Below are positions 41,625 to 51,543 of a DNA stretch of 64,000 bases, piece after piece; position 1 is the stretch's first letter, and each line of letters opens with the position of its first letter. The DNA is from Corynebacterium rhinophilum. GTDB lineage: Bacteria; Actinomycetota; Actinomycetes; Mycobacteriales; Mycobacteriaceae. The stretch is taken from NCBI RefSeq assembly GCF_030227225.1, contig NZ_JASPHQ010000004.1, forward strand, positions 54,421-118,420, read 5' to 3'. The notes below the pieces were generated by a model. The model did not search any database. It was given only the letters and a program-made list of their open reading frames with translations, and was not told where the DNA came from. Both the position numbers and the translations under genes were made by a program.

Positions 41625-42857
41625 CTAGATGCGCGAGGCGAAGTTGGAAAGGTAATCCGCGTGCACGACGGAGCGGCGCTTATCTTCTGGCAGCTCGCTC
41701 ATCTGCATGCCCTTGATCGCGTTCAATTCCTCGGAATCGAAGCGGACCTCACCGCGGCCGATAACCTCGCCCTTCGGGCCCAAGATATCGATGATCTCGC
41801 CCTTGTTGAATTCACCGCGGACATCGGTAATACCCACGGCAAGCAAGGAGGTACCGCCCTTGGTCACGGCTTCCTTCGCACCCTCATCCAGGCGCACGGC
41901 TCCGCCGGTATCGGCGCAGTAGAGTGCCCAGAACTTCCAGGCCGAAAGCTGGCGTTCCTCGCGGGTGTGGAAGACGGTGCCCACGGAGGCATCGGAAAGC
42001 GCGGGGCCAATATTATCGGTGGAGGTCAACAGCACTGGAATGCCGCCGCGGGTGGCCAGGCGGGCGGCCGAGACCTTCGTGGCCATACCGCCGGTGCCAA
42101 CCTTGCCGCCATCGCCTGCAACAACGCCCTTAAGATCCTTACCGGTGCGCACCTCGTCGATGAACTTCGCATCCGGCTCGGCCGGGTTCTTGTCATAGAG
42201 GCCATCAACGTCAGAGAACAGGAAGAGCGCGTCTGCGCCCACCAAATTTGCGACCAAGGCCGATAGGCGGTCGTTATCGCCAAAGTGCATCTCCGAGGTA
42301 GCAACGGCGTCGTTTTCGTTCACGATGGGAATGGTGCGCAGCTGGCGCAGGCGATCAATGGTGCGCTGCGCGTTGCGGGCGCGGTCGCGGTGCCCGGCAT
42401 CGGACGCCGTAAGCAGCACCTGACCGATGGTGCGCTGGTAGCGCGCAAAGGAACGGCCCCACTCATAGGCTAGGTGAACCTGGCCCACAGACGCCGAGGC
42501 CTGCTTCGTAGCGAGGTCGGTGGGGCGCTGGTGCAGGCCGAGCGGGCCCATACCGGCAGCAACCGCACCGGAGGAAACGATGATGACATCGGAGCGTCCC
42601 ATGCGTGCGTGGACAGCATCAACGATGTGATCGATCTTTTCCTGCGCCACGCGGAAATTCTCATCCGTCAGCGACGAGGAACCAATCTTTACAACGACGC
42701 GCTTGGCCTCAGCGATAGAGTTGCGCAATTCGGATTCAAACCCGGAGGCTATCGGGTTTTCATCAAGGGCTTCGGGGAACGGAGTATCAGCGGTAGGGCC
42801 ATCAAACGGCTCTACGGGGAGCGGAAGAATGGGCTCTTTCTGTTGATCAGCAGACAT
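41625..42857 (-). CDS. proB: glutamate 5-kinase
   Basis: 410 aa. The kinase domain begins at about residue 50 ([12 protein letters not shown]) after an extra hydrophilic N-terminus of ~45 residues not found in the E. coli enzyme (367 aa). Conserved stretches: [25 protein letters not shown] and [15 protein letters not shown]. The C-terminal PUA domain (from ~320) is complete with [19 protein letters not shown]. ProB phosphorylates glutamate, the first step of proline synthesis, and is normally feedback-inhibited by proline. The gene is read toward the dehydrogenase, 22 bp away. Confidence 0.94.
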   Translation of the reverse strand: MSADQQKEPILPLPVEPFDGPTADTPFPEALDENPIASGFESELRNSIAEAKRVVVKIGSSSLTDENFRVAQEKIDHIVDAVHARMGRSDVIIVSSGAVAAGMGPLGLHQRPTDLATKQASASVGQVHLAYEWGRSFARYQRTIGQVLLTASDAGHRDRARNAQRTIDRLRQLRTIPIVNENDAVATSEMHFGDNDRLSALVANLVGADALFLFSDVDGLYDKNPAEPDAKFIDEVRTGKDLKGVVAGDGGKVGTGGMATKVSAARLATRGGIPVLLTSTDNIGPALSDASVGTVFHTREERQLSAWKFWALYCADTGGAVRLDEGAKEAVTKGGTSLLAVGITDVRGEFNKGEIIDILGPKGEVIGRGEVRFDSEELNAIKGMQMSELPEDKRRSVVHADYLSNFASRI

Positions 42858-42903
42858 AACTCAATAGTGTACAAAGCTTATGCCGCCCGCCCCCTTCATT
42901 GGG

Positions 42904-42973
42904 GCACATTTCCCCCATGTGCGCAGCATAATGCGTCTGAACTGGGGGCAATCATCCGGTGGAATTGCCCCCA
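42904..42973. other. structured intergenic DNA between obg and proB
   Basis: Two inverted repeats stand side by side. GCACAT at 42904 faces ATGTGC at 42916-42921. TGGGGGCAAT (42943-42952) faces ATTGCCCCCA (42964-42973), a perfect 10-bp stem. The second could terminate obg, but no T-tract follows on the minus strand, so it may instead be a hairpin in the proB leader. Confidence 0.4.
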
Positions 42974-42997
42974 CTTCCCTTCACTGGAAGTTAACGA

Positions 42998-44530
42998 CTA
43001 ACCCTGCCACCGGTCACGGTTAGCGCCTTCACGGGTGATCTCTTCCTCGTCTCCGTAGTCGAGCTCATCAACCAAGCCACGCCGGGCTTGGGAAGCACGC
43101 TTGCGCTCCGCAGCCGACACGCGATTAGTGCCCTTGAGGCGGGCATCCTCACCGCGGCTGGCCATAGTGGGATCGCCGCCGGTCATCGGCTCCCATTCGA
43201 AGGTAATGCCGCCGATGGTAACGGGACAGCCTTCCACCGCGCCCTGCTTGTGCAGCTCGTCTTCCACGCCGGCCTTGGCCAGGCGGTCCGCCAAGTAGCC
43301 CACGGCCTCATCGTTTTCAAAGTCGGTCTGGGTGATCCAACGCTCGATCTTTTCGCCTTCCACGATGAATCCGCCCTGCACTTCTGGGTCTGGTCGCACG
43401 CTAAAGTCTGCGAAGCTGCCGGTGTTTTTCTTATGCGCTTGGGCCTTGGGGTGAATAACGGTATGGGAAGGATCCCGCTTCGGCTTAGGCTGTGCCTTGT
43501 GGTGCTCGGTGACCATTTCCATGAGCTTGAATTTCAGCGGGTCCAAACCCTTACGCGCTGCCGCAGAAATGATAAACACCGGCCAGCCAAACTTTTCCTT
43601 CAGGTCATCCTTGACGAACTCCGCAAGCTCTTCTGCTTCCGGCACATCGGCCTTATTCAAAATGATAACGCGCGGGCGCTCGCGCAGGTCACCCAAGCCG
43701 GTATCGCTTTCTAGCGCTTCCTGGTATTTGGCCAGCTCATTTTCCAGCGCCTCAATATCGGATTCCGGGTCGCGGCCCGGCTCGATGGATGCGGTATCAA
43801 CGACGTGGGCCAGCACGGCCGTGCGCTCGATGTGGCGCAAGAAGTCTAGCCCCAAGCCTTTGCCATCGGCGGCGCCAGGGATAAGACCAGGGACATCTGC
43901 AATGGTAAAGGAGCTATCGCCCATATCCACCACACCCAAGTTGGGCTGCAGGGTGGTAAACGGGTAGTCACCAATCTTCGGCTTGGCTGCAGACAGCACA
44001 GAGATCAACGAGGACTTGCCCGCCGAAGGAAATCCCACAAGCCCCACATCCGCCATGGATTTCAGCTCGAGCACCAAATCATGAGCTTGGCCCGGCTCGC
44101 CCTGCAGCGCAAAGCCCGGTGCCTTGCGGTTCTTAGACGCCAACGCCGCGTTGCCCAAGCCGCCAAAACCGCCCTCGGCCGCGACGAAACGCGTGCCCGG
44201 CACAGTAAGATCCGCCAAGGTCTCACCCTTTTCCGTGCGCACAACCGTACCTGCGGGAACCTCCAGAATCAGGTCCTCACCGCGCGCGCCATTGCGCATA
44301 TCGCCGGCACCGTTACCACCGCGCTCGGCCTTAATATGCGGGCGGTAGTGGAAGTCCATCAAGGTATGGATCTGCTCTGAGACCTCCAAAACAATGTCGC
44401 CACCGTGGCCGCCATTGCCGCCATCCGGTCCGCCCAATGGCTTGAATTTCTCGCGGTGGACAGACACACAGCCATGCCCACCGTCGCCAGCCTGTAAGTG
44501 CAAGACGACGCGGTCAATAAATCGTGCCAT
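42998..44530 (-). CDS. obg: GTPase Obg/CgtA
   Basis: 510 aa from ATG 44530 ([20 protein letters not shown]); an upstream extension is not needed. The glycine-rich Obg fold covers residues 1-160 with [17 protein letters not shown]. The GTPase follows: G1 [10 protein letters not shown]3 [10 protein letters not shown]4 NKADVPE. The C-terminal part includes the OCT domain (about residues 355-440) and a further basic tail characteristic of actinobacteria. Obg controls ribosome maturation and stringent response. It follows rplU and rpmA, the universal order, after a terminator that suggests partial attenuation or a separate promoter. Confidence 0.97.
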   Translation of the reverse strand: MARFIDRVVLHLQAGDGGHGCVSVHREKFKPLGGPDGGNGGHGGDIVLEVSEQIHTLMDFHYRPHIKAERGGNGAGDMRNGARGEDLILEVPAGTVVRTEKGETLADLTVPGTRFVAAEGGFGGLGNAALASKNRKAPGFALQGEPGQAHDLVLELKSMADVGLVGFPSAGKSSLISVLSAAKPKIGDYPFTTLQPNLGVVDMGDSSFTIADVPGLIPGAADGKGLGLDFLRHIERTAVLAHVVDTASIEPGRDPESDIEALENELAKYQEALESDTGLGDLRERPRVIILNKADVPEAEELAEFVKDDLKEKFGWPVFIISAAARKGLDPLKFKLMEMVTEHHKAQPKPKRDPSHTVIHPKAQAHKKNTGSFADFSVRPDPEVQGGFIVEGEKIERWITQTDFENDEAVGYLADRLAKAGVEDELHKQGAVEGCPVTIGGITFEWEPMTGGDPTMASRGEDARLKGTNRVSAAERKRASQARRGLVDELDYGDEEEITREGANRDRWQG

Positions 44531-44631
44531 GATGTGCCACACCCTTCTTATTTAAATCTATTGTCTTAGCCAGTGTAATGCGTAGCCAAGCTCGGACTCC
44601 AACCCATGCCCTGCCAGCACAGTGGGAGGTA

Positions 44632-44685
44632 AAACGAGAAAATCCTCGAGCTGCCCTCACCCGTAGTGAAAGCTGCCCGAGGATT
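44632..44685 (-). terminator. terminator after rpmA
   Basis: AATCCTCG (44641) and CGAGGATT (44678-44685) form a stem extended internally by AGCTGCC/GGCAGCT; on the minus strand it is followed by TTCTCGTTTT. It separates rplU-rpmA from obg. Confidence 0.75.
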
Positions 44686-44702
44686 GACTGCTGCGGTCGT
44701 GC

Positions 44703-44981
44703 TTAAGCAGTAGCTTCTGCAGCAACCTCTTCAGCCGGGATGATGTTGACCATCCGACGGCCGCGCTTGATGCCGAACTTCACGGAGCCAGCAGCAAGTG
44801 CGAACAAGGTGTCATCGCCGCCGCGACCAACGTTCTCACCTGGGTGGAACTTGGTGCCGCGCTGACGCACGATGATCTCGCCGGCGTTAACCTGCTGACC
44901 ACCGAAGCGCTTGACGCCGAGGCGCTTGGACTCGGAATCGCGACCGTTGCTGGAGCTGGAAGCACCCTTCTTGTGTGCCAT
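44703..44981 (-). CDS. rpmA: 50S ribosomal protein L27
   Basis: 92 aa. The start [20 protein letters not shown] is the classic L27 N-terminus that reaches the peptidyl-transferase centre and, unlike in firmicutes, needs no cleavage. [23 protein letters not shown] and [17 protein letters not shown] are conserved. An AAGGAGGG-type ribosome site precedes it. It lies 43 bp downstream of rplU. Confidence 0.98.
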   Translation of the reverse strand: MAHKKGASSSSNGRDSESKRLGVKRFGGQQVNAGEIIVRQRGTKFHPGENVGRGGDDTLFALAAGSVKFGIKRGRRMVNIIPAEEVAAEATA

Positions 44982-45024
44982 GTCGTTTCCCTCCTTCGGG
45001 GATGATTTGCAGCCCGGTTAAGGC

Positions 45025-45330
45025 TTACTTGATACCGGTGATCTTCAAGGTGGTCTGAGGCTGGCGGTGACCCAAACGCCTCTTGTAACCAGTCTTGTTC
45101 TTGTACTTCAAGATATCAATCTTTGGACCTTTACCCTGTTCAACGATTTCCGCAGCAACGGAAACCTTCTCCAAGTCGGAAGCCTTGGACTTCACAGCGG
45201 CGCCATCGACGAGCAGAACCGGGGTGAGAGCCACGGCAGAGCCTGGCTCACCCTCGATCTTCTCGACCTTGACGAGGTCACCTTCAGCAACCTTGTACTG
45301 CTTGCCGCCGGTCTTGACGATCGCGTACAT
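45025..45330 (-). CDS. rplU: 50S ribosomal protein L21
   Basis: 101 aa, opening [18 protein letters not shown] and ending [15 protein letters not shown], both diagnostic of L21, which binds 23S rRNA near L20. First gene of the rplU-rpmA pair. The 224-bp region upstream to rne should hold its promoter and leader, but no clear -35/-10 pair could be assigned. Confidence 0.98.
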   Translation of the reverse strand: MYAIVKTGGKQYKVAEGDLVKVEKIEGEPGSAVALTPVLLVDGAAVKSKASDLEKVSVAAEIVEQGKGPKIDILKYKNKTGYKRRLGHRQPQTTLKITGIK

Positions 45331-45554
45331 AGAGGGTTACCCCTTATCTAAACTCGCTCGGACACGGCATCCAGGCCGTTATCCGAATGGACACTTACAT
45401 ATTGCGTTCAGACCCCGCGCGAACATGTCCGCAATCACCGGGCGGCAATTGTGGGCTGATCCAGCGCCGAGAGTTCTAAACAGCGACTGTCAAAGACTAC
45501 CCCGCCGCGGGTACAAAATACAAACCACGCACTTCGCACCCGCGTGGCGATGCC
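45331..45554. other. intergenic region rne-rplU with no gene
   Basis: This holds the leader of rplU on the minus strand and the 3' flank of rne. I see no tRNA or open frame of family type. A clear rne terminator with T-tract is lacking, so read-through into rplU cannot be excluded. Confidence 0.5.
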
Positions 45555-48500
45555 CTAGGAAGTAGCTCGCCGTGCTACGCGGCGCCGCCGCCGGCCCGCG
45601 TCCTTAGCACCAGTCTGCGGGGTCTCCGGCGCGTTAGTGGACGCCTTTTCCCCAGTACGTTCCTGCCGCGCGGCCGCTGCCGGCGCCCCGGTCTTTTTCA
45701 CCGCGCGCTTCTTCCCGCGGCGAATGACCTTGGTTTCAGTCTGCGGAGCACTAGCCTTCTGGGAATCCTTCTCCCCTTGAACAGGTGTAGCCGTTGGGCC
45801 ACCCGCATTGTGCGAGGTGGCCTTATCCCTCGGGTTCGTACGCACCACCCGGCGCTTGCCGCGACGGCCTCCCTGTACCGAGGATTTATTCTTCCCGCCA
45901 CTGATATTCTCGTGACGCTGCTCCGCAGTTCGCGAGGTGTCCCCGCGCTTGTCGTCCTGCTTTACATCCTGCGCGTTTGCCCGGTGCGAGGCCCGCACAT
46001 TTGCCCGGCGGGAATTTGGCTGGGTGCGAACGCTGCGACGCCGACCACGCCCGCGTGACTTGCTGCGAGGCTTTTGCTGCTCGGCGTCCTGCTGTGCCGC
46101 ACCGTCACCGCGTGACTTCTCGGCGGAACCCGTGGATTCCTCTTTTTGTGGCTGGGCAAAAGCCTCTGGGCGCGGGCGATTATCGGAACGCGAATTTCCG
46201 CGCGTGCGCCGCTTCCGGCGCGGAGAAGCCTCAAACTCGGCTACTGCCTCCTCGTAGGTCTTCTCCGGGGCATCGGTAGCTACCGCCTTCTTCTCTTCAG
46301 CCGCCTGCTGGCGCTGTTTCTGCTGCTCCTGCACGCGGCGGGAAGCTGGCGAGGTCCGCGTTGCCCGGCGCGGCTTCTTGCCCCGCTGGGTGCGCTTCTT
46401 CTCCTTCGCCGGTGATTCTTGGCCATCGGGCACATAGGAATTAAATTCCTGTACCTCATCGCTTTCGGCGGCGTTTTCTGCCGCAGCATAGGCGATGGCC
46501 TCGATTTCAGAGACCTCGGACTTCTTCTGCACTCGGCAGCGCTTCTTCTGCTTGTCTTCGCTGCGGCCACGGCTGCGCTCGTCACGGTGTCCGCGGGCGT
46601 TGTCGGCTCGCTTCTGTGGGGCCTTCTGTGTGGAGTCGGCGGTCTCATCGTCTACGACGACATTGGCCACGAGCTCCTCCAGCGACGGTGACTGCTCGTC
46701 CTCGCTGCTGTAGAGGGGAGCGTTGGTCTTTTGGTACTTCTGCGGCTGGTTAGCGGCCTTATGCCCCTTGTGGTGCTTCTGGCCCTTCTTCTCCGCGCGC
46801 TCGTCTTCATCGTCATGCTCGTGCATGGCCACGGCAGCCGGGTGCTGCTGGGGATCGTGGTCTGGCTTCTTGTGCGACTTGGAGGAACCGTGCGAATGCT
46901 GGCCGGAGTGGTTGTCTTCAGCTTCATCGACCGGGTACTCGTGAATAATGATGCCGCGGCCATGGCAGTGCTCGCATTCGGTAGAAAAGGTCTCTACCAG
47001 GCCGGTGCCCAAGCGCTTGCGCGTCATTTGCACCAAGCCTAAGGAGGTAACCTCGGATACCTGGTGGCGCGTGCGGTCGCGACCCAGGGCCTCCTTCAGG
47101 CGGCGCAAAACCAGGTCCTGGTTTTCCGGCAAGACCATGTCAATAAAGTCCACCACGATCATGCCGCCCAGATCGCGCAGGCGCATCTGGCGCACGATTT
47201 CTTCGGCCGCCTCCAGGTTATTGCGGGTCACGGTCTCTTCCAGGTTGCCGCCGGAGCCGGTGAACTTGCCGGTGTTGACATCGATGACGGTCATGGCCTC
47301 GGTACGATCGATGACCAAGGTGCCGCCAGATGGCAGCCATACCTTGCGCGAGAGCGCCTTATGCAGCTGCTCATCAATGCGGTAGGCGGCAAAGGCATCC
47401 TGGCCGCCGTGGTCCTTGGGCTTATAGCGCACCACGCGGTCTGCAAGGTCCGGGGCCATGGACTCCACGTAGGCATTGACCGTATTAAAGGAACGCTTCC
47501 CGTCCGCGATCAGGCGGTGGAAATCTTCGTTGAAGAGGTCACGGACAACCTTGATGAGCATATTCGGCTCTTCATAGAGCGTGACCGGCTTAGCGCCCTT
47601 GGAGGATTTTTCCTTCTTGGCCTGGGCAGAAATATCCTCCCACCGATTGTGCAGGCGCTGCACATCGGTTGCAATGGCCTCCTCGGGAACGTTTTCGGCG
47701 GCGGTGCGGATGATGGCGCCGCCATCGCCTGGCACCACGCGGCCCAAGATGTCTTTCAGGCGCTTGCGCTCCGGTGCCGGCAGCTTGCGCGAGATTCCGG
47801 CGCTGCGCCCGCCTGGAACGTAGACGAGGTAGCGCCCGGCCAAGGAAATCCGGGTGGTCAGTCGCGCACCCTTGTGGCCAATCGGGTCCTTTGCCACCTG
47901 CACCAAGATTTGGTCGCCGGATTTCAGGGTATTTTCAACCTTGCGGGAACGCCCGTGCAATTTGGTCTTGCGCCAGTCAATCTCGCCGGCATAAAGCACA
48001 CCGTTGCGGCCCTGGCCGATGTCCACGAATGCCGCCTCCATGGACGGCAAGACGTTTTGCACGCGGCCTAAGTAAATATTGCCAATGAGGGAGGCTTGGG
48101 CCTCGGTGGTAACGAAGTGCTCGACCAAGAGGTCATCTTCAAGCACGCCCACCTGCGTGACGATGCCCGCGCCGTCCTCGCGCTGCTTATCGCGCACCAC
48201 CATGGTGCGTTCCACGGCCTCGCGCCGCGCCAAAAATTCCGCCTGGGACACGATGTGCTGGCGCTCGCGGCCCTTCTCGCGCAATTCTGCGCGGCGGCGC
48301 TTCTGTGCCTCGATGCGGGTGGAGCCACGGATGGCCTTGGGCTCATCGATAAGCTCCGGCTCCTTATCCGCCACATCCTTCTTGGCGTTCTCGTGCACGC
48401 CGCGCCCACGGGAGGTACCACGGCGGCCGCGGCGACGCTTGTCAGAACCCCCGCGCGACGCCTTATTGTCTACCTCGGCCTCGTCCGGCTCTGCGTCGTC

Positions 48501-49382
48501 GCCAGGTTCCGCCGCATCAGCGGCTTCAGCGATCGCCGCCATGTCCGCGGCCTCATCCTCACCAAGCTCGGCGGCGTCCTGCTGCTGCGGCGGCATAAAC
48601 AGCGGCGCGAAGTCATACGCAGCGGAATCGTCGTCCGTCTCCGCGCGCGGGACTATGCGCGGGGCATAGTAATCATCGTCGAAGTCCTCGCCGGCCTCTG
48701 CCAGCACCTCATGCAGCTTGGCCGGATCCACGGTCCCAGTCGCTTCGCCAGCTCCGGCAGCGGCAGCGTCGGTGGCATTAGCATCGGCATCATCTTCAGC
48801 GCGCGCGGGCGCGTTCGACGGCTCAGGATCCGGCAGTGCGCTCTTTACCAGCGAAGCATCGACCTTTTCCTCAATCTGGGAGATTTCATTGTCCACGTTC
48901 TTGCGCACGCGGTAGCGCAGGTTCTTTTCTTCTTCCGCATCGGCGGCGGTGTTTTCAGTGGGAGCGCCATCTTCTTCCCCATCATCAGCTTGTACTGGCC
49001 CTTTCTTTGCCGCAGGCGCAGACTTCTTCGTGGCTTTGCGGGTGCGGCGAGCACGCTTGGTGGTCTTGGCCTTGCCCTCGGGCTTTGCGTCCTCTGGGTT
49101 CTCGTCCGCGGCTGCCGACTGTCCCGCCTCCGCAGCGCCGGCGTGGCGCGCCAAAGCCGCAAAGAGGTCGCCGGCTTCCGCGCAGGTAATGGAGCTCTGC
49201 GCGGTCTTGTTCAGACCCATGTCCTTAAGCTGCGCCACCAGCTGGCGTGATGATAGGCCGAGCTTTTTGGCCATGGCATATACGCGGGTTTTATCTTTGA
49301 GCTCGCTCGGGTCTATCCGCTGGGCCAAAGCCGCGGCTGCCTGGAGGTTTTCAGTTGTTTCTTGAGAGTTCTGTGCCGCCAT
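45555..49382 (-). CDS. rne: ribonuclease E/G with long disordered ends
   Basis: 1275 aa, one of the longest forms of the family. Residues ~25-70 (DKTRVYAMAKKLGLSSRQLVAQLKDMG) resemble the N-terminal helical domain of IF2. Then ~280 acidic and basic low-complexity residues. The catalytic core starts near 415 with the S1 domain (GNIYLGRVQNVLPSMEAAFV), the DNase I-like subdomain with IDVNTGKFTG and MIVVDFIDM, and the Zn-link CEHCHGRG near 825. The remaining ~440 residues are Arg/Lys/Glu/Gln-rich and probably scaffold the degradosome. It processes rRNA and degrades mRNA. Confidence 0.95.
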   Translation of the reverse strand: MAAQNSQETTENLQAAAALAQRIDPSELKDKTRVYAMAKKLGLSSRQLVAQLKDMGLNKTAQSSITCAEAGDLFAALARHAGAAEAGQSAAADENPEDAKPEGKAKTTKRARRTRKATKKSAPAAKKGPVQADDGEEDGAPTENTAADAEEEKNLRYRVRKNVDNEISQIEEKVDASLVKSALPDPEPSNAPARAEDDADANATDAAAAGAGEATGTVDPAKLHEVLAEAGEDFDDDYYAPRIVPRAETDDDSAAYDFAPLFMPPQQQDAAELGEDEAADMAAIAEAADAAEPGDDAEPDEAEVDNKASRGGSDKRRRGRRGTSRGRGVHENAKKDVADKEPELIDEPKAIRGSTRIEAQKRRRAELREKGRERQHIVSQAEFLARREAVERTMVVRDKQREDGAGIVTQVGVLEDDLLVEHFVTTEAQASLIGNIYLGRVQNVLPSMEAAFVDIGQGRNGVLYAGEIDWRKTKLHGRSRKVENTLKSGDQILVQVAKDPIGHKGARLTTRISLAGRYLVYVPGGRSAGISRKLPAPERKRLKDILGRVVPGDGGAIIRTAAENVPEEAIATDVQRLHNRWEDISAQAKKEKSSKGAKPVTLYEEPNMLIKVVRDLFNEDFHRLIADGKRSFNTVNAYVESMAPDLADRVVRYKPKDHGGQDAFAAYRIDEQLHKALSRKVWLPSGGTLVIDRTEAMTVIDVNTGKFTGSGGNLEETVTRNNLEAAEEIVRQMRLRDLGGMIVVDFIDMVLPENQDLVLRRLKEALGRDRTRHQVSEVTSLGLVQMTRKRLGTGLVETFSTECEHCHGRGIIIHEYPVDEAEDNHSGQHSHGSSKSHKKPDHDPQQHPAAVAMHEHDDEDERAEKKGQKHHKGHKAANQPQKYQKTNAPLYSSEDEQSPSLEELVANVVVDDETADSTQKAPQKRADNARGHRDERSRGRSEDKQKKRCRVQKKSEVSEIEAIAYAAAENAAESDEVQEFNSYVPDGQESPAKEKKRTQRGKKPRRATRTSPASRRVQEQQKQRQQAAEEKKAVATDAPEKTYEEAVAEFEASPRRKRRTRGNSRSDNRPRPEAFAQPQKEESTGSAEKSRGDGAAQQDAEQQKPRSKSRGRGRRRSVRTQPNSRRANVRASHRANAQDVKQDDKRGDTSRTAEQRHENISGGKNKSSVQGGRRGKRRVVRTNPRDKATSHNAGGPTATPVQGEKDSQKASAPQTETKVIRRGKKRAVKKTGAPAAAARQERTGEKASTNAPETPQTGAKDAGRRRRRVARRATS

Positions 49383-49605
49383 TAGTTGGGCTTACTCCTG
49401 TACTTCGATTGTATGGTGCGCCGACCACTCGGGCGCAGGCACAGTCCCAAAAGGACGGCGCCGCTGCCGCACGAATAGCCACGATAAACGCACTGCGTTA
49501 AAGCTTGTGGGGTTATGAAATTATGCGCGCGCTGCGCGTGAGTTCCATTGTGTCACAGAATCTTGGCTGGGCGAGCAGGCTGTGGGCGATGATACGTTTG
49601 AACTT
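49383..49605. other. divergent promoter region of rne and the membrane/winged-helix gene
   Basis: The 223-bp region contains the rne leader and the start of the divergent gene. A GCGCGCGCTGCGCG repeat lies at 49523-49538, with TGTGTCACA at 49552-49560 (palindromic but not of GlxR spacing). No gene is recognised. Confidence 0.4.
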
Positions 49606-50373
49606 ATGGTAGAACTGGCACCACGTCCCGCCCGAACATTATCGCAGTACCGGCAGCGCAATGAGATTACGCCGAAAGAGGCGTGCTTATTCGGCGTTCC
49701 GGCCGGCTTTGCCCTCGGGTTTGCCCAAACAGGGGCCGACTACATGCTAATGGGTGCCGGCGTTTTTGCGGTCTTTGCGGTCATCGGATTGGTGCACCTC
49801 ATCCGCCATTATCCCCGCTCTATTGGGGCTAGCCAGGATGTCTACCTCGAGGGCGATTACCCCGCCATTGCTTATTGGGCGCCAGTAATTCCACTTGCTC
49901 TACCGCTGGCCATGGCCCCGCTATCCGCGGCCGGCTGGTTGCCGGATATTTCCCTGGCCCCGCCCGTAGAAGGCATCTTAACCGGAGCGGTGTCGGCGTT
50001 CGCACTCCCGCTGGGCTTGTGGGCCATGTTTTCCCAGTCCTTTCGCATTGGCCGCCGCCGCATGCAGCGCATCGTGGCTGAAGATCCCTTAGAGGGGGTC
50101 ACGGATAGTGCCATGCAGCTTGCCGATGCCCACCTAAATATCCTCACCGCCCTCGTCACCGCCGGGGCCGTCCAGGGCAATACGACCACCACCAAGGCCT
50201 TGTCCCGCCTGATGCAGGTGGAACTAGATACCCTGCCGGATGCTCTTCAGGAACTAAAAAAGCATGGGCTCGTGAAGGTAGAAGATATTGGACTGCGCTC
50301 CAAAGTAGAAAGCTGGCGCATCACCCTCACCCCTACGGGAGTGCGGTGCCTGTATCAACTTGGCAGGCGCTAA
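49606..50373 (+). CDS. membrane protein with C-terminal winged helix, unknown function
   Basis: 255 aa from ATG 49606 (263 aa if the GTG at 49582 is used). Residues ~28-150 hold about four hydrophobic helices (ACLFGVPAGFALGFAQTG, MGAGVFAVFAVIGLVHL, VIPLALPLAMAPLSAAGWL, ILTGAVSAFALPLGLWAMF). The cytosolic C-terminal ~90 residues look like a MarR/ArsR-type winged helix: ADAHLNILTALVTAGAV, ALSRLMQVELDTLPDALQELKKHGLVKVE and ITLTPTGVRCL. A membrane-bound DNA-binding sensor is therefore plausible. It meets acr3 tail to tail with 4 nt overlap. I do not recognise the family. Confidence 0.7.
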   Translation: MVELAPRPARTLSQYRQRNEITPKEACLFGVPAGFALGFAQTGADYMLMGAGVFAVFAVIGLVHLIRHYPRSIGASQDVYLEGDYPAIAYWAPVIPLALPLAMAPLSAAGWLPDISLAPPVEGILTGAVSAFALPLGLWAMFSQSFRIGRRRMQRIVAEDPLEGVTDSAMQLADAHLNILTALVTAGAVQGNTTTTKALSRLMQVELDTLPDALQELKKHGLVKVEDIGLRSKVESWRITLTPTGVRCLYQLGRR

Positions 50374-51434
50374 TTCGGCAGAGTCCGGTCTCCGGAAAAT
50401 AACTTGGGACCAATCCAGAGCATTACGTATACCAGGCCAACCAAAACCGGAATTTCAACAAGGGGCCCGATAGTACCGGCCAATGCTTGAGCAGAGGTGG
50501 CACCAAAGGTACCGATGGACACCGCGATGGCTAACTCAAAATTGTTTCCCGCTGCGGTAAAGGCCACTGAGGCAGATTGTGCATAGTTCATTCCGACAGC
50601 CTTAGCTACGCCCAAAGCCAAAAAGAACATCCCGACAAAGTACAGCATCAGAGGCACGGCTACCCTAACCACTGCTACCGGCTGCTCCACTAGCTGTTCT
50701 CCTTGCAGGGAGAACAGTAAGACGATTGTATACAGCAAACCGATCATTGCCAAAGGAGACACCGCAGGAAGGTAACGGTTTTCGAACCACTCACGCCCTT
50801 TAGTTTTCTCTGCCCATACTCGGGAGATAACCCCGAGCAAAAGCGGGATGCCTAAGAATACGAGCACTGAAGTAACAATGGACCAGAAAGAGAATTCGAC
50901 AGAGGTGGTATCAAGACCCAGCCATCCCGGCAGTATCTGCAGGTAGAACCAACCCAGGACACCGAACATCGCAACTTGGAAGACGGAGTTGATTGCTACT
51001 AATACTGCCGTGGCTTCTCGGTCACCGCAGGATAGGTCTGACCACACCAAGACCATGGCGATGCAACGGGCAAGGCCGACAATAATAAGACCCGTGCGCA
51101 GCTCCGGTTGATCTGCCAAGAATAGCCAGGCCAGTGCGAACATGAATGCTGGCCCCACAAGCCAATTCAAAACGATTGACACGGTCATCAGCCGTCTGTC
51201 AGTGGCAATCTCCCGGGTCTTTTCATAGCGCACTTTAGCAAGCGGTGGATACATCATCACCAACAGCCCTAAAGCAATTGGAAGGGAAATACCCCCAACT
51301 TCTAAAGCTGAGAGCGCTTTTCCAATTCCTGGAAGAAAATGACCTATAAGCAGGCCAAGAACCATAGCGATGATGATCCACACGGGAAGAAAGCGATCGA
51401 GAAAAGCCAATCGCGGCTGCTGTGAGGTAGCCAT
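50370..51434 (-). CDS. acr3: arsenite efflux transporter Acr3
   Basis: 354 aa from ATG 51434, which follows AAGGAGA; the frame continues upstream to 51488 without reason. Ten helices, with the conserved active Cys in GLIIVGLARCIAMVLVWSDLSCGD (about residue 115) and the stretch PLLLGVISRVWAEKTKG. Acr3 expels As(III) using the proton gradient. No arsenate reductase arsC is next to it, so arsenate must be reduced elsewhere. It is divergent from arsR across a shared operator region and lies in an insertion between rne and ndk. Confidence 0.93.
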   Translation of the reverse strand: MATSQQPRLAFLDRFLPVWIIIAMVLGLLIGHFLPGIGKALSALEVGGISLPIALGLLVMMYPPLAKVRYEKTREIATDRRLMTVSIVLNWLVGPAFMFALAWLFLADQPELRTGLIIVGLARCIAMVLVWSDLSCGDREATAVLVAINSVFQVAMFGVLGWFYLQILPGWLGLDTTSVEFSFWSIVTSVLVFLGIPLLLGVISRVWAEKTKGREWFENRYLPAVSPLAMIGLLYTIVLLFSLQGEQLVEQPVAVVRVAVPLMLYFVGMFFLALGVAKAVGMNYAQSASVAFTAAGNNFELAIAVSIGTFGATSAQALAGTIGPLVEIPVLVGLVYVMLWIGPKLFSGDRTLPN

Positions 51435-51483
51435 ACCTGTCTCCTTCATTGACCCAAGTCGCACCGTACCGTGCTGCACTGTA

Positions 51484-51517
51484 CCCATTCATATCGATAC
51501 CTGTCAATATGAATGGG
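51484..51517. promoter_or_regulatory. ArsR operator: perfect inverted repeat between acr3 and arsR
   Basis: CCCATTCATAT (51484-51494) and ATATGAATGGG (51507-51517) are perfect 11-bp arms around a 12-bp spacer. The site is centred between the divergent starts at 51434 and 51544, so one bound dimer can repress both genes. The arms are AT-rich as in other ArsR/SmtB operators. Confidence 0.75.
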
Positions 51518-51543
51518 TGGGAAAACGCCCATATACTGAATGC

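Noticed and set aside
47064-48071. 335-codon plus-strand frame inside rne
   Set aside because: It is antisense to the catalytic core of RNase E and shows no family motif.
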